Assembly (NCBI RefSeq): GCF_029892155.1
Contig: NZ_JARZAG010000002.1
Location: 467,256 to 531,255, forward strand
Reading direction: 5' to 3'
Length of the DNA stretch: 64,000 nucleotides
Origin: Kitasatospora sp. GAS204B
GTDB taxonomy: Bacteria > Actinomycetota > Actinomycetes > Streptomycetales > Streptomycetaceae
Shown: piece by piece, positions 21,069 through 29,851 of the stretch
How the letters are laid out: each line of letters starts with the position of its first letter
Numbering within the stretch: the stretch's first letter is position 1
The notes under the pieces: model-generated
What the model was told of the DNA's origin: nothing
Database searches by the model: none
The model's input: the letters and a program-made list of their open reading frames with translations, nothing else
Position numbers and translations under genes: made by a program

Positions 21069-22343
21069 TCAGGAGCTGCCGGCCGAGGATTCCGGTGTGA
21101 AAGAAACCGGCAGTTCGCGCAGCCCACGCATGATCAGACCGCCCCGCCAGCGCAGTTCCGCCGGATCGCCGGCGAACTCGATGTCGGGCAGCCGGGTCAG
21201 CAGGGTGGCCAGCGCCGCCTGCCCCTCCAGCCGGGCCAGCGGAGCGCCGATGCAGTAGTGGATGCCGTGCCCGAAGCCGAGGTGCGGGTTGTCCTTGCGG
21301 GCCAGGTCCAGGGTGTCGGGTCGACCGAACCTGGCCGGGTCGCGATCGGCCGCGGCCAGCACCACCAGCACCGGATCGCCGACCGGGATGTCCACCCCGC
21401 CGATGCTCAGCGGCGCGGTGGCGAACCGCCAGGTCGCCAGCTCCACCGGACCGTCGTAGCGGAGCAGTTCCTCGACGGCGGTGGTCAGCAGCTCGCGCTC
21501 GCCGCGCCGCAGCGACTCCTGCAGGCGGGCGCGCTGCTCGGGATGGTTCATCAACGTGTACATGCCGTTGCCGATGAGGTTGACGGTGGTCTCGAAGCCG
21601 GCGAAGAGCAGGATGAAGGCCATCGCGGCGGCCTCGTTCTCGCTCAGGTGCTCGCCGTGGTCGCTGGCCCTGATCAGCCCCGAGATCAGGTCCTCGCCCG
21701 GCTCGGCCCGCTTGCGGTGGATCAACTCCGCCAGGTAGGACCGCATCCGCTTGACCGCGCGGGCCACCCCGCCGCGCGGGCCGCCGCCGTGTCGGATCAT
21801 CATGCCGGCCCAGTCGCGGAAGTCGTCCTGGTCCTCGGCCGGCACCCCGAGCAGGTCGCAGATCGCGTAGATCGGCAGTGGGAAGGCGAACTCGTGGATC
21901 AGGTCGGCCGAGCCGCGCGCCGCGAAGCCGGAGATCAACCGGTCCGTCAGCTGCTGCACCCGGGGTTCGAACTCGGCCACAGTGCGCGGGGTGAAGGCCT
22001 TGGAGACCAGGCGGCGCAGCCGGGTGTGGTCGGGCGGGTCGATGTTCAGCAGGTGGGTCATCAGGTCGGCCTGCCGCTCCCCCGGGATGCCGACCCGTCC
22101 GGTGCGATGTGCCTGCTCACTGTGGTGGGCCGGGTTCTTGGAGAGCCGGGCGTCGGCCAGTGCCTGCCGGGCGTCCGCGTACCGGGTCACCAACCAGGCG
22201 TCAACCCCGCTCGGCAGGGTGGTCCGATGCACCGGGGCGTGCTCCCGCAACCAGGCGTACGCCGGGTACGGGTCGGCGGCGAACTCCCAGGTGAACAGGG
22301 GTGGTGCGGGCGGCAACGGGATGGCATCGGGCTGGTCCGGCAT
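21069..22343 (-). CDS. Cytochrome P450
   Basis: A 424-residue soluble class I bacterial P450. The heme-ligand loop is FGHGIHYCIGAPLARLE with the Cys thiolate, the I-helix is LLFAGFETTVNLIG (oxygen activation) and the ExxR motif lies in EELLRYDG. LNIDPPDHTRLRRLVSKAFT is the usual C-helix region. The overall look is CYP105/107-like, a group that often tailors secondary metabolites or detoxifies xenobiotics. No ferredoxin gene is adjacent, so an electron donor must come from elsewhere. The substrate cannot be predicted. Confidence 0.93.
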   Translation of the reverse strand: MPDQPDAIPLPPAPPLFTWEFAADPYPAYAWLREHAPVHRTTLPSGVDAWLVTRYADARQALADARLSKNPAHHSEQAHRTGRVGIPGERQADLMTHLLNIDPPDHTRLRRLVSKAFTPRTVAEFEPRVQQLTDRLISGFAARGSADLIHEFAFPLPIYAICDLLGVPAEDQDDFRDWAGMMIRHGGGPRGGVARAVKRMRSYLAELIHRKRAEPGEDLISGLIRASDHGEHLSENEAAAMAFILLFAGFETTVNLIGNGMYTLMNHPEQRARLQESLRRGERELLTTAVEELLRYDGPVELATWRFATAPLSIGGVDIPVGDPVLVVLAAADRDPARFGRPDTLDLARKDNPHLGFGHGIHYCIGAPLARLEGQAALATLLTRLPDIEFAGDPAELRWRGGLIMRGLRELPVSFTPESSAGSS

Positions 22344-22491
22344 GTCTTGACGGTATCCCGTCCCCAGGAGGAGTGAGCCTGGTCACCTGACGGGTAATCC
22401 CTGTTGCGGAGGGTCAGGAGAAGCCTACGATCCTCCGATACGTGGTTGGCGGGCGTTGCAGTGCGGCGGCGCCCCCAGGGAGGAGCAGGCC

Positions 22492-22908
22492 ATGCGAGTA
22501 GCCGGGGCAGTGGTGGTCATCGCGGTACTCAGCGGCGGCGACGGCGACGGGCCGGCCCGCCGCTTCGCCGCGGCGGGCGCCGCCGGCCTGCTGATCGCCG
22601 ACCCGCGGACCGGGGTGGCCGAGGACCTGGCCGCCGCCATGGACCGGATCGGCTGCCCGGTGATCGGGGTCAGCTCCGACATCCACCAGCCCAGCGACAT
22701 CGCCGCCCTGGTCGACACCACCGAGAAGCACCTGGGCCCGATCGACCTGTTCTGCGTGAGCGGCCCCGACGGCGAGCGGATCGTCGCGATGGCCGAGCTG
22801 CCCGGCCAGCTGCACCGCCTCGCCGAGCTGCTGGACCCGCTGGGCGAGGCGATCGGCGCGGTCGTCCCGCCGCAGCGCCAGGTGCACGCCCACCAGCAGC
22901 CCGCCTGA
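22492..22908 (+). CDS. Small Rossmann-like protein resembling half of an SDR
   Basis: A 138-residue protein starting MRVAGAVVVIAVLSGG at an ATG with GGGAGGAG upstream. Strand-helix order and phrases such as ARRFAAAGAAGLLIADP, GVSSDIHQPSDIAALVD and LGPIDLFCVSGP match the first half of short-chain dehydrogenases (beta1 to beta4). The TGxxxGxG loop is degraded to LSGGDGDGP, and the catalytic Tyr-xxx-Lys half is absent. It ends normally and has good codon use, so it may be a stable non-enzymatic domain rather than debris. Confidence 0.65.
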   Translation: MRVAGAVVVIAVLSGGDGDGPARRFAAAGAAGLLIADPRTGVAEDLAAAMDRIGCPVIGVSSDIHQPSDIAALVDTTEKHLGPIDLFCVSGPDGERIVAMAELPGQLHRLAELLDPLGEAIGAVVPPQRQVHAHQQPA

Positions 22909-22929
22909 CGGCCCGCCCTGGCCCGGCTC

Positions 22930-23958
22930 CTAGTCGGCGGCCAGCCCCTCGGCTGCCCGCACCGCCGCCCGATAGCCGCGCGCGGCCGCCCGCAGCGCCG
23001 CGTCCGGGTCCACCTTCGCGTCGTGCGCGCGCTGCACCACCGCGAGCAGCAGCGCGCCGGCCGTCTCCTCGGTCAGCTCGGCCGGCAGCGCGTACGGCGC
23101 GTCGGGAACGCCGGTGAAGCCCGCCCGGCGGACCCGGGAGACCAGCTTCGCCGCCAACGCCAGGGCCGGCAGCCCCGCCGGCACGCCGTCCAGCACCGAC
23201 TCCCGGTGCTGCTTCTCGGCGGCCTTCAGCTCCTCCCAGTTGGCCTCCACCTGGTCGGTGGTGGCGGCGTCGGAGTCCCCGAAGACGTGCGGGTGGCGGT
23301 ACATCAGCTTCTCGACGATCGCCCCGGCCACCTCGTCGATGGAGAACGGGTCCTCGGGGTCCTCCTCGGCGATCCGGGAGTGGAAGAAGACCTGGAGCAG
23401 CACGTCGCCCAGCTCCTCGCGCAGCGTCTCGCGGTCGCCCTCCTCGATCGCCTCGACCAGCTCGTAGGCCTCCTCGACCAGGTACTTCACCAGGCTGGCG
23501 TGGGTCTGCTCGGCGTCCCACGGGCAGCCGCCGGGCGAGCGCAGCCGGTCCATCACCGCGACCAGGTCGAGCAGCCGGGCGCCGGGCAGGTCGTAGGAGC
23601 CGGGCAGCAGCTCGATCTCCGGCGCCCGGCCCGCCGCCTCGACCGCGATCCGGGCCAGCGCGTCGGTCAGCCCGGGGTCGCCGTCCGGGCTGCCCAGGAA
23701 GAGCACCGGGGCGCGTTCGACCAGGGTGCGGGCCAGCGCCGGGGCACTGTCGCGGGCCACCAGCTCGACCGCCACCCGCGCCTGGGCGAGCGCGGGCAGC
23801 TGGGGGTGCGCCGGGTCGGCGGCCAGCACCAGGGGCGCTGCCCGCAGCGCCTCCCAGGCGGGCCAGCTGAGCAGGCCGGGGGCGACCCGGTGGGTGGTGG
23901 TGAGCAGGGTCAGCTTGGGGGTGTCGGCGCTGTTCGGGGTGTCCGTGTTGGTCTCCAC
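22930..23958 (-). CDS. mazG: MazG-family nucleoside triphosphate pyrophosphohydrolase
   Basis: A 342-residue housecleaning NTPase. The MazG core (about 135-300) has RSPGGCPWDAEQTH, VEEAYELVEAIE and REELGDVLLQVFFH with the EExxE and ExxD metal ligands, then KLMYRHPHVF and a WEELKAAEK helix. The first 130 residues form a separate N-terminal domain typical of the streptomycete form. It removes damaged or excess nucleotides, including (p)ppGpp-related ones in E. coli. It starts 16 bases after the SurA-like lipoprotein gene, so they probably share a transcript. Confidence 0.9.
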   Translation of the reverse strand: METNTDTPNSADTPKLTLLTTTHRVAPGLLSWPAWEALRAAPLVLAADPAHPQLPALAQARVAVELVARDSAPALARTLVERAPVLFLGSPDGDPGLTDALARIAVEAAGRAPEIELLPGSYDLPGARLLDLVAVMDRLRSPGGCPWDAEQTHASLVKYLVEEAYELVEAIEEGDRETLREELGDVLLQVFFHSRIAEEDPEDPFSIDEVAGAIVEKLMYRHPHVFGDSDAATTDQVEANWEELKAAEKQHRESVLDGVPAGLPALALAAKLVSRVRRAGFTGVPDAPYALPAELTEETAGALLLAVVQRAHDAKVDPDAALRAAARGYRAAVRAAEGLAAD

Positions 23959-23974
23959 CCCTCGAACCTACCGC

Positions 23975-24643
23975 TCAGGCGGCGGCACCCGACTGCGGCA
24001 GCCAGTCCTCGCTCGGGCTGTCCAGCACCGCCTGCTGCGCGTCCCAGCTGCCGTAACGCGGGTTGACCGTCACCTTCAGCTGGGCGGCGGCCTCGGCCAG
24101 CAGTTGGTGCACCGTCTTGTTGCCGTCCGTGGTGCCGATCTGCCGCCCGCCCAGCGCGGCCAGCTTCTGCAGGCCGATCTGCTCGCGGTGGAAGTTGTCG
24201 ATCTCCCGGGCCGGCACCGCGTGCTTGAGCAGCAGCATCTGCTCCAGCCCCGCCTCGCCGCCCCAGGCCTGCGCCTGGTCGGACCGCGCCTGGGCGACCT
24301 CGGTGTCGCTGACGGTCAGCCGGTGCTCGGCCAGCGCCTGCGCGACCACCTCACTGAAGATCATCCCGGAGACGGTCGCCCCCACCAGCCCCGCCTGCTC
24401 CTGGTACTGCCCGCTCGGCAGCCTGGCCGCCTGCGCCCGGAACTCGGCCACCCGGGCCTGCACCGCCGCCTCGGTGATCCGGTCGGGGCCGACCACCGCC
24501 GCCGCCCCGGCCTGCAGCGGCCGCCCCCCACAGGCGGTCAGCAGGGCGGCCGCGAGCAGCGCACCGACCGCGGGCAGCACCCGGCGCGGCCCGGGGCGGG
24601 CGGGGGCGGCGGGGGTACGGCGAAGGCAGTGGCTGCGGATCAC
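23975..24643 (-). CDS. SurA N-terminal domain lipoprotein
   Basis: A 222-residue exported lipoprotein. The signal sequence VLPAVGALLAAALLTACGG has a clear lipobox with C38 as the acylated Cys. The mature part is mostly helical and resembles the SurA/PrsA chaperone domain (ITEAAVQARVAEFRAQAAR, TVSDTEVAQARSDQAQ). No parvulin prolyl-isomerase domain is visible, so it would act only as a holdase. I prefer the GTG at 24643, with GGGAGG 9 bases upstream, to a GTG at 24694 that has no such site. Confidence 0.8.
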   Translation of the reverse strand: MIRSHCLRRTPAAPARPGPRRVLPAVGALLAAALLTACGGRPLQAGAAAVVGPDRITEAAVQARVAEFRAQAARLPSGQYQEQAGLVGATVSGMIFSEVVAQALAEHRLTVSDTEVAQARSDQAQAWGGEAGLEQMLLLKHAVPAREIDNFHREQIGLQKLAALGGRQIGTTDGNKTVHQLLAEAAAQLKVTVNPRYGSWDAQQAVLDSPSEDWLPQSGAAA

Positions 24644-24762
24644 GCGGGGCCTCCCGGGCGGGGCTGCGGTGGCGACTGACTCCTGACGGGACACGACAAT
24701 AGAGAGCCGGGGCGGCCAGCGCGGACATGTTGCACCGAATGAGTGAGCGTCGGCAGGTCGAG

Positions 24763-24777
24763 CTGATGGATCATCAG
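24763..24777. repeat. Inverted repeat CTGATG-GAT-CATCAG
   Basis: CTGATGGATCATCAG lies just downstream of the kinase gene stop. It differs by a single base from the palindrome at 39952-39966 between the divergent toxin-type genes. Confidence 0.5.
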
Positions 24778-24780
24778 TTC

Positions 24781-26514
24781 TTAGGCGCGGTACGGGTTCC
24801 AGGCCGACGCCTGCGGCGCCGGCGGATGGGTCGGCCAGCTACCGGTCCGCGGGTCCAGCGGCAGGAGCGACGGGAGCGACGACGGGGACGCCGCAGCCGC
24901 GGGCAGCGCCGACTGGGGGCCGGTGCGGCGGTGGTGCTGCAGCTGGTCCAGGTGCTGGCGCAGCCGCTGGACGTCCGGGTGGTGCGGCCCGAGCCGCGGC
25001 TCGCGGTCGAAGAGCAGCGCAAGCAGCCACTCCCAGGCACCCTCGGTGTCCCCCGACCCCGCGAGCAGCAGGCCGATCCGCTCGCGCAGGTCGAAGCAGC
25101 GGGCCGGGTCGGCGTCCTGACCCGAGGTCAGTCTGGCGGTGTGGTCCGCCAGCAGTGCGCGGTACTCCGCCAACGCCTCCGGCGCCCGGCCCAGTTGCTC
25201 CAGGCAGGCAGCCGCCTTCCGGCGGTGCTCCAGCGCCTGATCCGCCTGTGGCCCGTCCTGCGCCGTCGCGGCGGCGGCCAGCAACTGGTACTCGGGCAGC
25301 GCCGCGCGGTACTGCCCCTCCTGGAGCAGCGTCCGGGCGTAGATCGTGCGCAACGTGCGGACCAGCGGCGCCCCGTCGCCGTGCGCGGCCCGGGCCAGCG
25401 GGAGCAGCCGGGCGGCGAGGTCGATCACCTCGGCGTACCGCTGCGCGGCCAGCAGGTCGGAGACCTGGCCGCAGGCGGCGACCAGGTCGGTGGGCGCCGG
25501 CTGCGTGGCCGGGGGAGACGGGGGCGACGAGGACACCAGCGGCGGCGCGGGCAGTGTGGTGGCGGCCCCGGGCAGCGGCTGGTGCGGGTAGCGGAACGGC
25601 CCGGTCGGGTCGGGCGCCGGACCGTACCCGGGGTGGGCGCCCGCCTCCGGCGCCGGCAGCAGTGGACGCAGCCGCCGGTACACCGTCTGCGCGTCGGCGG
25701 GCCGCGCGGCGGGCGGCTTGGCCAGCAGCTCCAGCACCAGCGCCTCCAACTCGGCAGGCACTTCGGGCCGCAGCCGCCGCAGTGGCACCGGCGCGTCGTC
25801 CACCTGGCGGCGCAGCACCCCGAGCGCGGTCGGCGCCCGGAACGGCTCCTCGCCGGCGAGCATCTCGTGCAGCAGGCAGCCGAGCGCGTACAGGTCGCTG
25901 CGCGCGTCCACCGCCCCGGAGAGCGCCTGCTCGGGCGCCATGTAGGAGGGGCTGCCGATCGGCACGCCGGTCAGGGTGAGCCGGGTGTGCTCGCCGTCCA
26001 GCGCGGTGGCGATGCCCAGGTCCAGGACCACCACCCGGCCGTCCGGACGGACCATCACATTGCTCGGCTTCAGGTCCCGGTGCACCACCGGAACGGCGTG
26101 CACCACCGAGAGCGCCGCGCAGATCTGGGCGGCCACCGCCACCGCCCAGGCGATCGGGAACCGGCCCTCCTCGGCGATCAGATCGCCCAGCCCGACCCCG
26201 GGCAGCCGCTGCATCACCAGGTAGAGCTCGCCCGCGTCCTCGCCCGCGTCGAAGACGGTGACCAGTCCGGGGTGGTCGAGACCAGCGGTGATCCGGCACT
26301 CCCGCAGGAACCGCCGTCGCAGCTCGGCCCGCCGTTCCTCGACCTCCTCGGGACCGTCCCCGGCGAGCAGCGCCTCGGTGCGCAGCAGCTTCACCGCCAC
26401 CCGGCGGTCCAGCCGCTCGTCGTAGCCGGCCCAGACCTGGCCCATGCCACCGTGCCCGATCTTCTCCGCCAACCGGTAGCGGCCGCCGATCACCCGGCTG
26501 CTGTGCGCACTCAC
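24781..26514 (-). CDS. Soluble serine/threonine protein kinase with C-terminal helical repeats
   Basis: A 577-residue Hanks-type kinase. The catalytic domain (about 10-275) has GHGGMGQVW, K42 in VAVKLL, HRDLKPSN with D147, a DLG (residues 165-167) instead of DFG, and MAPEQ. A Pro-rich linker and a TPR-like helical region (about 350-530) follow. Unlike PknB-type kinases there is no transmembrane segment or PASTA domain. The GTG start overlaps the stop of the small membrane protein by 4 bases, so that protein may tether it. Confidence 0.92.
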   Translation of the reverse strand: MSAHSSRVIGGRYRLAEKIGHGGMGQVWAGYDERLDRRVAVKLLRTEALLAGDGPEEVEERRAELRRRFLRECRITAGLDHPGLVTVFDAGEDAGELYLVMQRLPGVGLGDLIAEEGRFPIAWAVAVAAQICAALSVVHAVPVVHRDLKPSNVMVRPDGRVVVLDLGIATALDGEHTRLTLTGVPIGSPSYMAPEQALSGAVDARSDLYALGCLLHEMLAGEEPFRAPTALGVLRRQVDDAPVPLRRLRPEVPAELEALVLELLAKPPAARPADAQTVYRRLRPLLPAPEAGAHPGYGPAPDPTGPFRYPHQPLPGAATTLPAPPLVSSSPPSPPATQPAPTDLVAACGQVSDLLAAQRYAEVIDLAARLLPLARAAHGDGAPLVRTLRTIYARTLLQEGQYRAALPEYQLLAAAATAQDGPQADQALEHRRKAAACLEQLGRAPEALAEYRALLADHTARLTSGQDADPARCFDLRERIGLLLAGSGDTEGAWEWLLALLFDREPRLGPHHPDVQRLRQHLDQLQHHRRTGPQSALPAAAASPSSLPSLLPLDPRTGSWPTHPPAPQASAWNPYRA

Positions 26515-26999
26515 CGCCCGCCGTCCTCGGCCTGCCGGCGCAGCAGTTCGCCGAGTTGCCGCAACTCGTCAACGGGGGCGGGGGCCTGGGCGCTCGGCGG
26601 CTGGTACGCCGGGGGCTGGGGCGCGAGCGGCCAGGCGACGAGCGGCGCCACCGACACTCGGACCTGACGGTCCATCAGCAGGAAGTGCGTCGGCGCCGCG
26701 AAGACCAGCAGTGCCATGGTGCCCTCACCGAGCCCGTTGACCACCGCCGCGTGCTTGTCCGCTCCCCCGATCACCGCGCACACCAGCATCAGCAGCGACA
26801 GCGCCGCGAACACCACCGCTCCCACCACATCCACCCGCCGCTTGCGCCGCGCCGCCAGTGCCACCGCGGGCACGAACCCGAGCAGCCCCGCCGTCAGCAC
26901 CGCCACCAGACAGAGCAGCACCTTCGCGCCCACCCCGAACGGCCCCTTCGCCGCTGTCGGCACCACCGGCCCGAACTGCCCGGGAAACTGGCCAGCCAT
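26511..26999 (-). CDS. Small three-helix membrane protein coupled to the kinase
   Basis: A 162-residue protein with hydrophobic segments at about 25-48, 58-78 and 90-108 and a Pro-rich cytoplasmic tail ending in a charged helix (ELRQLGELLRRQAEDGGR). No family recognised. Its TGA overlaps the kinase GTG (26511-26514), so the two are almost certainly co-translated. A perfect CGATGATCATCG palindrome (27030-27041) lies just upstream and could be an operator. Confidence 0.75.
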   Translation of the reverse strand: MAGQFPGQFGPVVPTAAKGPFGVGAKVLLCLVAVLTAGLLGFVPAVALAARRKRRVDVVGAVVFAALSLLMLVCAVIGGADKHAAVVNGLGEGTMALLVFAAPTHFLLMDRQVRVSVAPLVAWPLAPQPPAYQPPSAQAPAPVDELRQLGELLRRQAEDGGR

Positions 27000-27227
27000 G
27001 CGTCTCCGTCCCCGCGCGATGAGTGCCCTCGATGATCATCGCCAACGGTACCGCCCACGCCCCACGCGCCGCCGGGCATACCGGGAACCGCGACCGCTCC
27101 GTGACCAGCACCGGCCCACCTCCCGAGCCGCTCGGCGTGTTGGCGGGTCGGACGGCGGCCGCCTCCGGATCATCGGACTCAGCGACGCGCGCCGTCCCGG
27201 CGGGCGACCGAGGACAAGGAACCAGCC

Positions 27228-27617
27228 GTGTTCGACACCAGCAAGGCCTTCAGCAGCTTCTCCGTGAACGACCTCGACAAGGCCAAGCACTTCTACGGCG
27301 AGATCCTGGGACTGCGGGTCTCCGACCTGACCATGGAGCGGCAGTACCGGCTGCTGCGGCTGCACCTGTCCGGCGGCGGCGAGGTGCTCGTCTACCCGAA
27401 GGACGACCACACCCCGGCGTCGTTCACCGTCCTCAACTTCCCGGTGGCGGACGTCGAGCAGGCCGTCGACGAGTTGGCCGGGCGCGGCGTGCGGTTCGAG
27501 CGGTATCCCGGGCTGGCGGCGGACGAGAAGGGGATCTTCCGGGGCGGCGGCCCGCACATCGCGTGGTTCACCGACCCGGCGGGTAACGTCCTCTCGGTGC
27601 TGCAGCAGGACAAGTAG
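27228..27617 (+). CDS. VOC superfamily (glyoxalase-like) protein
   Basis: A 129-residue single VOC module. [25 protein letters not shown] gives the first beta-alpha-beta repeat, and [17 protein letters not shown] the last strand with the usual DPxGN turn. Members bind metal and act on dicarbonyls, aromatic diols or antibiotics, or simply sequester small molecules. Several metal positions are not obvious (the first His is replaced), so it could be a binding protein. The start is GTG with AAGGA upstream. Confidence 0.85.
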   Translation: MFDTSKAFSSFSVNDLDKAKHFYGEILGLRVSDLTMERQYRLLRLHLSGGGEVLVYPKDDHTPASFTVLNFPVADVEQAVDELAGRGVRFERYPGLAADEKGIFRGGGPHIAWFTDPAGNVLSVLQQDK

Positions 27618-27631
27618 CCCGACCCCGCCGG

Positions 27632-29692
27632 TCAGCCCACCGTCAGCCCGCCGTCCGCCAGGCCGTCCGTCAGGCCCTGGGCCAACTGCCGCCCCAGCTC
27701 CTCGGCCTGGCGCAGGCCGGCCGCGAAGGCGGCGGTCCGCCCGAAGGCCTCGCCCAGCGCGCGCTGGGCTTCGAGCGGGAGCCTGGGCACCTGGACCCGC
27801 CGGACGTCGAGGCGGGAGGTGGTGGAGGCGTGGGTGCTGGCGGAGCGGGCGGCGGCGGTGGAGCGCAGGCGGCCGGCCAGGAACTCGGGGTCGAGCAGGG
27901 CCGGGTCGGGGCGCAGCAGGTGCAGGCGGGCGCCGAGGGCGGCGCCGTCGGCCGGGTCGCCGGGGTGCACGACCAGCGCGGCGCCACTGCCGAGGGCCGG
28001 GACCAGGACGTCGCCGGGGCGGGCGAACAGCGCGGTGGCGTCGGCCAGCGCGGCGCTCGGGCCGCGTCCGGTCGCCAGGTCCTGGTCGGTCAGCACGGGG
28101 GTGGCCGACGGGTCCTCGGCGAGGGGCCGGGTGGCCGGTCCGGTGCCGGAGGAGAGGACCTCCAGGGCGCCGCCGCGGGCGAGTTCACCGATCGTGGTCA
28201 CCGGCATGCCGGGACGCTCGCCGGCCGCCGAGACGGCGGGCAGTGCCTGGTCCAACTCGGCCAGCGAGGACAGGAGTTCGCCGAGCCGGCCGCGCAGCCC
28301 GGTGAGCGCGTCGGTGCCGCCTGCCGCGGCCGGCGGCGGCAGGTGGCGGGCGGGGGCCAGATCGGTGTCGTCGTCGAGCAGTTCGATCGAGTCCAGCACC
28401 CGGTAGACGCCTGGGCGATCCGCCACGGTGGCACCGCCGTCGAAGGCCTGCCATCCTTCCAGCACGGTGCGGTGCAGGGTCGGCCAGTCGAACTGCCCGG
28501 GCTGCGTGGCGGTGGCGTCCAGCAGCAGCAACCGGCGGGCGGGCGCGGTCTCCTGGGGGTCGGGGCGGCGCAGCAGCCAGAGCTGCAGCGGCACTCCGTA
28601 GGGTGGCGCGGCGCCGGCCGGCAACGCGACGACCGCGCGCAGCGCGCCGGTGCGCAGGAGTTCCGCGCGCAGCCGGCGCCCGGAACGGCGGGAGGCGACG
28701 GTGGGCGGCAGCAGCAGGGCGGTCAGGCCGCCGGGGCGGGTGTGCGCCAGGCAGTGCAGCAGCCAGGCGAGTTCGGACTCGCCCCGGGGCGGCACCTGGT
28801 CGAAGAGCCAGCGCGGGTCGTAGCGCAACTCCTCGTAGCCCCAGTCCCGTTCGTTGTAGGGCGGGCGGCAGAGCACGGCGTCGGCGAGCAGTTCGGGCCA
28901 GGCGTCGGCCCGTAGCGCGTCACCGGCGCGCAGCCGCAGCGGCAACGGTCCTGGCGCGGCGGCGGGCGCGGCCAGGGCCAGCCGGAGCAGGGCGATGCCG
29001 GCGGCCACCGGGTCGCGGTCCTGGCCGTGCCGGACGGCGCCGGCGGGCGCGGCCAGCAACAGCGAGCCGAGCCCGCAGCAGGGGTCGAGGACGCTGGCCG
29101 CCTCGCCCGCCAGCGCGAGCAGCAGGGCGGCCGCCTCGGGCGGCAGCTGACCCGGCTGCCGGGCGCCGGCCAGCAGCGCCTCGAACACGGCGGCGGGCGT
29201 CTGCTCGGCGGCCAGCCGGGCGAGCAGGCGGCAGAGTTCGAGCTGCGTGCTGCCGTAGAGCGTGGGCAGGTCCGCCAGCGCGCCCGCCGCCGGGTCGAGC
29301 GTCTCGGCGAGCAGTCGCGCCACCGCCCGGGGCAGCGCGAGGGCCAGCCGGGTGTCGGATTCAGCGGCCAGCTCCACCCACGTCTCGGGGGCCCGGTGCA
29401 GCAGCAGCAGGAAGGCACCGGCCGGCAGCAGCGGGGCGTTCGGGTGGCCGGCCGGGTCGCGCAGTGCGTCCAACTGCCGGCGGCAGCGCTCCAGTAGCGG
29501 CAGCTCGGCGATCTTGCCCTGGCGGCGCAGCCACTCCTCGATCTGGGGGAGCGCGAAGGTGGGGCTGCTCTCGCTGCCGCCGACGGGCTGCGGGAAGTCG
29601 GCGTGCCGCTTGCGCCAGTTGCTCACCGCCGCTCGCCCGACCCCGGCCAGCCGGGCGATCTCGACGGCGGTCACCTCGGGGGTCGGCGGCAT
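27632..29692 (-). CDS. HTH-fused N6-adenine DNA methyltransferase with specificity-like C-terminus
   Basis: A 686-residue protein. Residues 8-60 are a MerR/phage-type helix-turn-helix (VTAVEIARLAGVGRAAVSNWRKR). Residues 140-400 form an HsdM-type gamma-class methyltransferase: AdoMet motif I is VLDPCCGLGSLL (201-212) and motif IV is CRPPYN (275-280), where the usual (N/D/S)PP(Y/F) first residue is Arg276. The C-terminal 220 residues resemble a type I specificity subunit (LPRLPLEAQRALGEAF, FLAGRLRS). No restriction subunit is nearby. It could be an orphan methylase or, given the altered motif, a DNA-binding protein that uses only AdoMet binding. ATG at 29692 has GGAGGAG upstream. Confidence 0.8.
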   Translation of the reverse strand: MPPTPEVTAVEIARLAGVGRAAVSNWRKRHADFPQPVGGSESSPTFALPQIEEWLRRQGKIAELPLLERCRRQLDALRDPAGHPNAPLLPAGAFLLLLHRAPETWVELAAESDTRLALALPRAVARLLAETLDPAAGALADLPTLYGSTQLELCRLLARLAAEQTPAAVFEALLAGARQPGQLPPEAAALLLALAGEAASVLDPCCGLGSLLLAAPAGAVRHGQDRDPVAAGIALLRLALAAPAAAPGPLPLRLRAGDALRADAWPELLADAVLCRPPYNERDWGYEELRYDPRWLFDQVPPRGESELAWLLHCLAHTRPGGLTALLLPPTVASRRSGRRLRAELLRTGALRAVVALPAGAAPPYGVPLQLWLLRRPDPQETAPARRLLLLDATATQPGQFDWPTLHRTVLEGWQAFDGGATVADRPGVYRVLDSIELLDDDTDLAPARHLPPPAAAGGTDALTGLRGRLGELLSSLAELDQALPAVSAAGERPGMPVTTIGELARGGALEVLSSGTGPATRPLAEDPSATPVLTDQDLATGRGPSAALADATALFARPGDVLVPALGSGAALVVHPGDPADGAALGARLHLLRPDPALLDPEFLAGRLRSTAAARSASTHASTTSRLDVRRVQVPRLPLEAQRALGEAFGRTAAFAAGLRQAEELGRQLAQGLTDGLADGGLTVG

Positions 29693-29745
29693 CGGGCGGC
29701 TCCTCCATGGACGGCGGCTGTGACCACTCAGCATAGCCAGACGGG

Positions 29746-29772
29746 ACAGGGATCCCTGTTCACGCGTGAACA
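29746..29772. promoter_or_regulatory. Two overlapping perfect palindromes between divergent genes
   Basis: ACAGGGATCCCTGT (29746-29759) and TGTTCACGCGTGAACA (29757-29772) are both exact palindromes and share three bases. A further TGTTCAC half-site is at 29801. They sit between the methyltransferase-like gene and the lipoprotein gene, so they may be operators for one or both. Confidence 0.65.
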
Positions 29773-29793
29773 GATCAGTTCCGTATTTCCCTG

Positions 29794-29823
29794 TTGACGA
29801 TGTTCACAGCAGTCTGGTCTGAT
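29794..29823 (+). promoter_or_regulatory. Candidate promoter of the lipoprotein gene
   Basis: TTGACG (29794-29799) and TCTGAT (29818-29823) are 18 bases apart. The TGTTCAC half-site at 29801 lies in the spacer, so a bound regulator could block it. Confidence 0.4.
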
Positions 29824-29851
29824 GGAGCCATCGCCGAACGGGGCGAACAGC

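Noticed and set aside
29757..29772. TGTTCACGCGTGAACA as a Rex site
   Set aside because: Rex boxes read TGTGAA-N4-TTCACA. This palindrome has the opposite arm orientation (GTTCAC...GTGAAC).
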